From Eulemur rufifrons (taxonomy: Eukaryota > Chordata > Mammalia > Primates > Lemuridae), in NCBI RefSeq assembly GCF_041146395.1, contig NC_090996.1:36480738-36544737 (forward strand): DNA of 64,000 nucleotides, written 5' to 3'. The position numbers and the translations under genes are program-made. The notes beneath the pieces are model-generated. The model did no database searches. It saw only the letters and a program-made list of their open reading frames with translations, and was not told the DNA's origin. Shown here piece by piece: positions 57,178-64,000 of the stretch (positions are counted from its first letter, which is position 1; the number at the start of each line of letters is the position of its first letter).

Positions 57178-59320
57178 GACAGAGAGAAACATAGTTATCT
57201 GGAACAGGATGTGAGGGCCATCTGGCTGTGACCTGTCACCCGCGGATCGCCAGGGATGCTGTGGCTGCGCTGGCCGGGTGGCTGTCCCCTTCCTCCCTCG
57301 CCAGCATGCGCATCCCGCCCAAAGCTCCACCCTGGGTCTAAGGGGATGACCCTCCCAGACGGATGCAGACCATCCTCGGGTTCAGGGCAGACGAGCAGCT
57401 GAGCACCCCTGCGACAACCTCCAAACGTGCGCTCAAGGTACCCTGGAACAGAATATTCCGCCTCTGGTCATGCATTCACTGGGGGCATTTGTGTTCTTTC
57501 ATCTGTGAATTACCTGCTGACAGCCTTGGCCACTTAGCTGGAACCACGACTTGACCAGTAAGGGATATGAACTTTCAACCCTTCGCAGGTGCTGGTCCTG
57601 CTGCCTGGAATGTCTGTCCGGATTTAATCCTCCAAGGCTCAGCTTTAACAGCACGAAGCCTCGGAGCTGTTTGGTGTGACCCCTGCTGACCCTGGCTAAC
57701 CACCTTCCGCCCCAGAGAACTCAGCATTTTTCCTGCAAGGCACCCATCATACTCCTGTTGCGCGCCAGGAAGCAAGCCGCTTACGGGCAGGAGGCTGCCT
57801 GCTGTTCCCCTCAGCCAAACACACAGTAGGCACTCGAGACACACCAGTTAGGTGGATAAAGAGACGTTTGTGGAGCATGTCTCTAGACAAAAAGACGAAT
57901 AAGATAACTCAATCATTCTCTCTGCTCCACAGCCTGGATTTCCCCATGGACTCCAGGATCTATAATCAGTGGCCAGTCCCACAGCGAGTGTGCCCAAAGG
58001 CTTGTGCCTAACGCTAGCTGTTGTAGACACAAACCAGTTAAGAATGTCCTCTATGGTATGTGGTTTGTATCACTGCCAAGAGTGTCCATATATTTTGACA
58101 GCAGCTGAGCAGGAGGTATTTGAGAGAAACACCCACGATAACCAACTAGGCGGTACTGGATTTTTCAGCTGAGCAAAGCAGATGTCAGACAATGACAGCT
58201 ACAGTGTTCAACTGTTTACAGCAAGAAACTCCTTCCTCCTTCCCCAGGAAAAATCCAAAGACAAAGAATAGGCCCAGACTCAACCTCCAAATGAGAACAA
58301 ATTTAAAGGTCACGCGTGGATCCCGGGCAGAGCAGAAGTATCTCAGCACATGCAGTCGGCTCTCACCCCACACCAGAGCCTGCCTTTAGAGAGATGGAAC
58401 CCTTTACGGCAACTGAGGACTCACAGGACTGTAACAGTGGTCGCCCCAGCCCCCACAGATATGGAAGGGAAATATCGACGATGGGAAACAGGAAAACAGA
58501 AACAGCAAGCGTTTTCTGTCTCTCTAAAACCTTCTCACTCTTTTTGACAACAAGGACCCGCATCCCTGCTTCAGGCCAGCTTTGAGGGGAAGGGGAACGT
58601 CTTTTGTTCTTTGTGCTGTCAGAGCTGGCCCAGCCAGCCAGACCCGGTGAGGGAGGAGGGAGGTCCTGGGCGGAGGTCAGGGGATTGTCCTCAGCAGAGA
58701 CGGGACCATCAGGACCGTCAACTGCAGTTGAACAGCAATTGCCTGAAGCAGAGAACCCTTCAGCAGCTCCGTATTTCTGCGTATCATTGGGACATGGCAT
58801 CAGAGACAGGAGTCTCCAGCCTCCTCAGTTGCTGGCAAATCAACAAATCTCCTTCCTTCTCCTCAAGCCACTTGTCCTTGTTCCTCTGACGCAGGCTTGA
58901 GGACAAAAGCCAACCTTTCAGTAACAGAATCTCCTAAAAACAAGTTGAGGATCAACAGCTATCTGCATTTCAGATGAACGACTACTATAAAGAATAAGTT
59001 TTGCAGGTTTGTCCAGAAAATAACACGGAGTAAGCCTTTCTCCTGAATTCTCAGGCAGACTTGATGTCCTGTGACTGCCCCACAAAAGGGGGGGAAGGGT
59101 GGAGAAAGAAAGCAAAACCTCTTAAAAAGATAAAGTGTAACTCAAATTTGATCACTTTTGCTCAACTCTACAAGTAGGCCTTAGCTTCAATTTACTTCTT
59201 TATCATTATTTTTTAAAATTTTTTGTTATGTAAATGTTCAAACATTCACAAAAGTAGAGAACACCAGCCCCATGTACCCATTACCCAGGTTCAACAATCA
59301 CCAACATATGGCCAATCACT

Positions 59321-59480
59321 CTTTTTTTTTTTTGAGACAGAGTCTTGCTCTGTTGCCCTGGCTAGAGTGCCGTGGCGTCAGCCTAGCTCACAGCAACCTC
59401 TAACTCCTGGGCTCAAGCGATCCTCCTTCCTCAGCCTCCCGAGTAGCTGGGACTATAGGCATGCGCCACCATGCCTGGCT

Positions 59481-59513
<33 letters not shown>

Positions 59514-59660
59514 AGTTGTCCATATAATTTCCTTCTATTTTTAGTAGAGACGGAGTCTCGCTCTTGCTCAGGCTGGTCTCGAACTCCTGAGCTCGAATGA
59601 TCCACCCGCCTTGGCTTCCCAGTGTGCTAGGATTACAGGCGTGAGCCACCGCGCCTGGCC
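59321..59660 (-). mobile_element. Strepsirrhine-type Alu, antisense, with target-site duplication
   Basis: T run, full dimer with an (AT)n-expanded linker. Direct repeat 'gccaatcactctttt' on both sides (from about 59310 and 59662). Confidence 0.94.
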
Positions 59661-59685
59661 TAGCCAATCACTCTTTTCTTTTTTT

Positions 59686-59830
59686 AATTTCAAAATGTTA
59701 AGGGGTACACGTTTTTGCTACATGGATACCTTTTATAATGCTTAAGTTGGGGCTTTCAGTGTGTCCATCACCCAAATAGTGTCCACTGTACCAGACAGCT
59801 AAGTGTTTACCCCTCCCCTCCTCCCCCACG
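59686..59830 (-). mobile_element. L1 3' UTR end fragment
   Basis: 'ttaaggggtacacgtttttg', 'ggggctttcagtgtgtccat' and 'cacccaaatagtgtccactg' are the reverse complement of the end of L1 3' UTRs that runs into the A tail. Confidence 0.8.
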
Positions 59831-60046
59831 CCCCCTAAAGTGATTTTCAACTATAAGCCAGCACACTTCTCCCCCACGCCCCACCTCTGATTATTTTAAA
59901 ATTTGCTCCACTTTAGAAATAAGTCACTTGATTTCTTAGCATCTGCTTTGAAGTTGTTTGGTTAAGAGTTAGCATTTTCTTTTTTCTTTTTTTTTTCATT
60001 CTAATACCCTAAGTTTCATGAACAATTTTACAAAGTGAGAGGGGAG

Positions 60047-60135
60047 GCTGGGCGCCGTGGCTCGTAGTGCTTGTAATCCCAGCACTCTGGGAGGCCGAGG
60101 TGGGAGGACCATTTGAGCTCAGGAGTTTGAGACAA
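60047..60135 (+). mobile_element. 3'-truncated Alu, sense
   Basis: 'ggctgggcgccgtggctcg' to 'ctcaggagtttgagac', then unrelated sequence. Confidence 0.85.
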
Positions 60136-60919
60136 AGTGCGAGTGGGAACAAAATTCATCAAGTTTGTGGGCTGTAATTTATAAAAACCAATTTTGTGAG
60201 ATGTACGGTGCATTTTGAAACATTCAACAAGTCCTGTAGATTCTGACTTGTCTATCTCTTCAGGTTAGCCTTCCTTTCAAGGGCCGTTGCTTTAGGTCAT
60301 TTTCTCATTGCTTCCCACCTGTCTTCCTGTGGCCCTTGCAAACACTGTAAGAGCTACAATATCATTGGATCGTGCCCTGGTTAAAATTCTAGAATGACTC
60401 ATCACAACTTTGGAACGAAGCTGAAATACCTTAGTTTAGCTCCAGGTCTTTTCACCACTTGGCTCCTGCCTCTCTCGGGTCCCCTCCCCAGACCCCACGC
60501 CCACCACGTGTTCTAGCAGTGTTTCCCCGGGTCACAGTGCCGCCCTTTTGCACTCACTGGTTCACCTGCGCTTCTTCTTCCAGCAGCTTTCACTGTGTCT
60601 TCAAAGCCCCCTTCGTGGCTGACCCCTCACGCTCCTCCACCCAGTAGACCCCCTCACTCTGCTCCCTACCGAGTCACTGGGAAGGCCCCTAGACCGCGAG
60701 GAACTTGAGGGCATACAGTTGTTTTTATTGCCTTTGTTTCCCAAGGACAAAATAACATAAACTAAACAAACACATTCACATGTCTGAATAAATGCCCAAT
60801 TCTCGCTATGCTCTGCTCATAAACTTTTCTTAGAAGAATAATTTATTAATACATTCATTAACCATTTGCTTTGAAATCTACAGCTTGCAGGAGCAGCTGA
60901 CTTTTAAAATCTGATTAGA

Positions 60920-61176
60920 GGCCGGGTGTGGTGGCTCACGCCTGTAATCCCAGCACTCTGGGAGGCTGAGGCGGGTGGATTGTTTGAGCTCAGGAGTTCA
61001 AGATCAACCTGAGCAAGAGCGAGATGGTGGCGCATGCCCGTAGTCCCAGCTACTCAGGAGGCTGAGACAGGAGGATCGCTTGAGCCCAGGAGTTTGAGGT
61101 TGCTGTGAGTTAGGCTGACGCCACGACACTCTAGCCAGGGCGAACAGAGCGAGACTCTGTCTCAAAAAAAAAAAAA
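60920..61176 (+). mobile_element. Strepsirrhine-type Alu with internal deletion, sense
   Basis: Left arm to 'gagcaagagcgaga', then directly 'tggtggcgcatgcccgtag'. The linker between the arms (about 70 bases) is gone. Tail is A13 followed by (GAA)n. Confidence 0.92.
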
Positions 61177-62079
61177 GAAGAAGAAGAAGTAGGAGCCTGA
61201 GAAAAAGGCCAACACAGAGGGAAACAGGGCAGAGAGAAGGTATATGAAAGGGTGGAGAACTAGTAAGATATCCCCCACCATGATCTCACTCCAGTCTCAG
61301 ACTCGTCTTACTCTGGTTCCCTAGACCTTCCGCTGTGAAAGCCGGTGGAATCCCCCCATAGCTGGAATCAGTTTGAATGGATTCCTGATACTTGAAGCCC
61401 AAAGCATCCCAATCCGTGCAATCAGGACTCAGAACTGGTAAACTGCCTGAATAAATGTCCCCTTGAAGCTTGGGTCATTTCCGTTATTTCCTCCTTCCCT
61501 GTTTACGGGCTCCATACTTTGATTATTTATCTAATGTATTACCTGTCCCCTGCAGGAGACTGGCTCCTTGAGGACAGGAATGGTGTCTGTTTTGCCGAGC
61601 ACCATGTCCTCAGCACGTAGAAGCCTGGCACCCAGCACACACTCGGGAGTATTTGTGGAGCTGGTCCCAGCTGCTCTACCTGAATGCTCCCTGTGAGGCT
61701 GCGGTGACAGAAGCGGTGTGATGTGGTGCTGTCGGCAGAACGGCAGTAGCAGCTGGCACATGCAAGGCAGTAAACCGCCAGGTTCCCGAGAACCCACAAG
61801 CAACCGAAGCTGCCTCCTCTGATAAAACAGCAGCCCGCTCCCGGGCAAACTCCTCGACAGCCTCCTGCATTCAGCTTACGGGAAACTGGGAAACCTTCCG
61901 CAGGCTGCTTTCTTCCCTTTTAAACGCTGTCTTGCTTTTTGTTCAGTAAAACAGACTGTACGTGAGTGATCTCCCTACAGGTGTGCAAACAGCAGCTGAG
62001 TTCTGGGTTCTCTGCCAGTGTGTCTTACAGACAACGTCCCGATGGGACACAACGTGGGCATCTGACCTTCGTAAGAGAC

Positions 62080-62660
62080 GTTCTTGTTTCGCTGTGCAGC
62101 GCGGCGAAGTGCCGACGGCGACACGCTGCGGAGCCAACTGGGGCGCGAGGGAGCCCAGCGGGAGTCAGTCAGTCCCGTCTCCGGGGAAAACTGGGCTCCA
62201 AGTGCCCGCCACGGAAGCCCAGGCTGCGGGAGGGGCGAGGCCGGGCCTGACCTTCCGCTCCGGCCGCAGCCGTCTCACCGGCGCCACTCGCGGACGCCGC
62301 CTGCGCGCCACCGCCGAGGGGGCGGCGGGGACTCGGGGGTCCGTGAGGGGCCGGGGTCAAGTGCGGCGTGGAGAGGGGCCGGGGGCGCCGAGGCGGACAG
62401 ACCCGGCGCCGGAGCCAAGACGGGGACCCCCAGGCTGCCCGCCGCGAGCACCTGCCAGGAGCACCCGCCAGGAGCACCCGGCCGCGCTCACTCACCTGCC
62501 GCCGCACCGCCAGCCGCACTCCGCAGGCCCCGCCCCGAGCGTCACTTCCGGCCGGCCGGGCGCGCAGAGCGGAAGCACGCCACCGGGACCCGGCGTCCCG
62601 CCCGCCTCGGTTGCTGAGCAACGCGGCTCTCCGGCGCGAGGCGGGTCCCGGTCTGCAGCT
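62080..62660 (-). promoter_or_regulatory. FAM234A: CpG island promoter of FAM234A
   Basis: CpG-dense region with GC box 62526-62537, an ETS/CRE-like composite CGGAAGTGACGC (minus strand, 62539-62551) and an X-box 62610-62622. On the minus strand a donor 'ggcag|gtgagtgag' ends at 62496, giving a noncoding first exon from roughly 62540 to 62496. The transcription start is inferred, not seen. Confidence 0.7.
62610..62622. promoter_or_regulatory. RFX X-box palindrome
   Basis: 'gttgctgagcaac' is a perfect inverted repeat (GTTGC-TGA-GCAAC) matching the RFX-factor X-box consensus, in the FAM234A CpG island. Confidence 0.7.
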
Positions 62661-62667
62661 CCCCGGG

Positions 62668-62848
62668 CCGCTGACCCTGCCCCTGCCCCTGCCCGGGCCC
62701 CTCGACCGCTGACCCTGGCCCTGCCCCTGCCCCTGCCCGGCCCCTGCCCGGGCCTCCCTGACCGCTGACCCTGGCCCTGCCCCTGCCCGGCCCAGGCCCG
62801 GCCCTCCCTGACCGCTGACCCTGGCCCTGCCCCTGCCCGGCCGCCCAT
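62668..62848. repeat. GC-rich minisatellite, 4 irregular copies
   Basis: Copies start with 'ccgctgaccctg' near 62668, 62706, 62762 and 62812. Unit lengths of about 38-56 bp vary through the number of 'ccctgc' blocks. It flanks the FAM234A promoter. The minus strand is G-rich. Confidence 0.9.
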
Positions 62849-64000
62849 GCCAGGTTGCTGCCCCTGCCCCTGGCTACCCGTTTCCCCTGGTCTCTGCCCC
62901 CGCCCGCACCCAGCTTGTCACCATCGTACAGGCTGCAGAGCGTCCTCGCCCTCCCTCCATCCTCACCTGCCCTCCTGGTGCTGCTGTCTGGAGTTTCTCC
63001 GGTGGACCGTGCGCATGGTTGCTCGTGGTGGAGATGCGAGTTTTTGGCCTCGAAGGATTGTGCCAAACTGGAGTATCACCTGTTTGGACTGACAACCCTC
63101 ACCCTTGTCTGGAGATTCAAGTTGTCACTCCCCAACACGAATATTATGAGGCGTTAAAAACTTGTTTTGTCAGTCTGATGGGTCTGAAGTAGCATCTCTT
63201 TCTGGTTTTTATTCCTGCTTCCATGACAATGCATTTGAGCCTCTTATGTTTATTGGCCATGTTTCCTCTTCTCTGAAATACCTGTTCACTCCCGTCTTCG
63301 TACCTACCAGTTTCTTACTGAATGGTTTGTCTTTTTCTTATTGTTTCGTAGTGCTATGTTTTGGATATTACATTTTTGTCAATGATGTTTGTTGTAAATA
63401 TCTGTGATTTATCTTTACACTTCGGTGTTTGATGAACACAAGTTTGTTTGTTTGTTTTTAAAGACAGAGTCTCACCCTGTTGCCCGGGCTAGAGTGAGTG
63501 CCGTGGCGTCAGCCTAGCTCACAGCAACCTCAAACTCCTGGGCTCAAGCGATCCTCCTGCCTCAGCCTCCCGAGGCGCTGGGACTACAGGCATGCGCCAC
63601 CATGCCTGGCTAATTTTTTCTATATAGTTTTAGTTGTCTGCTTAATTTCTGTCTATTTTTTAGTAGACACGAGGTCTCGCTCTTGCTCAGGCTGGTCTCG
63701 AACTCCTGACCTCGAGCGATCCTCCCAACTCGGCGTCCCAGAGTGCTGGATTACAGGCGTGAGCCACGGCGCACATACATTTTGATGCACAAATTCGGAA
63801 CTTAATTTTATTAGGTGTATCTTAGTTTTTTATTTGTTTTTTAGTGGTCTTAGTCTCCTCCTCCTTGGGGCCTTTCTTGCCCTCATCCGCAGTGTGTGGC
63901 TCCACCTGCTACCTCTGCTACCTCCCAGGGGAGGCTCCCCCCCCCCCCCCCGGGATATTTTTGAATCCTAAATCCATTGTTCTCTCCGAGAGCTCAGGTA
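62849..64000. other. Region beyond the FAM234A promoter
   Basis: Contains one full Alu and a C15 run near 63936. No exon of the expected neighbour LUC7L is recognisable up to the right edge. Confidence 0.6.
63441..63771 (-). mobile_element. Strepsirrhine-type Alu, antisense
   Basis: (TTTG)n tail, dimer with linker 'agttgtctgcttaatttc', ending 'gtgagccacggcg'. Confidence 0.92.

Noticed and set aside
63936..63951. C15 homopolymer near the right edge
   Set aside because: Low-complexity run, possibly inflated by sequencing; no function can be inferred.
62849..64000. First exon of LUC7L
   Set aside because: Looked for its start region because human synteny predicts it, but no matching coding stretch or donor was found before the right edge.

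Overview
This window is nuclear DNA of a primate, most likely a strepsirrhine of the lemur type. About thirty SINEs of the Alu family interrupt it. The dimeric full-length ones carry the linker ('agttgtccatataatttctttctatttttag' type, in either orientation) and the second-monomer form 'ctcgctcttgctcaggctggtc' that I know from lemuriform Alu copies rather than from human AluS/AluY. Genes are split into many exons with GT-AG introns. Open frames longer than about 100 codons outside those exons are products of GC-rich or repetitive DNA.

The gene order is that of human 16p13.3 next to the alpha-globin cluster, read in reverse: AXIN1 (3' half, + strand, 1-13.5 kb), PDIA2 (-, 13.6-16.9 kb), ARHGDIG (-, 17.0-19.2 kb), RGS11 (+, 22.3-31.1 kb) and FAM234A/ITFG3 (-, 32.7-62.5 kb, with a 17.5 kb first intron and a CpG-island promoter near 62.5 kb). 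LUC7L would be expected beyond the right edge; I see no exon of it here.

I rebuilt every coding exon from splice sites and reading phase. The four complete genes give uninterrupted frames of 541 codons (PDIA2), 225 (ARHGDIG), 467 (RGS11) and 559 (FAM234A), and AXIN1 gives the last 491 residues. All five look functional. Their jobs are separate: Wnt-pathway scaffold (AXIN1), ER disulfide isomerase of pancreas (PDIA2), Rho GTPase sequestration (ARHGDIG), G-protein deactivation (RGS11) and a single-pass membrane protein with integrin-alpha-like FG-GAP repeats (FAM234A).

The accessory structure is mostly tandem repeats: an 11-copy 31-bp array in an AXIN1 intron, an acidic coding repeat in PDIA2, a duplicated splice acceptor in PDIA2, a TG-rich minisatellite between the convergent 3' ends of RGS11 and FAM234A, a coding repeat that makes three N-glycosylation sequons in FAM234A, and a GC-rich minisatellite beside the FAM234A promoter. 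L1 fragments, a MER5-like DNA transposon and a U6 pseudogene fill the introns. I found no undescribed system; the interesting items are lineage-specific changes in known genes.
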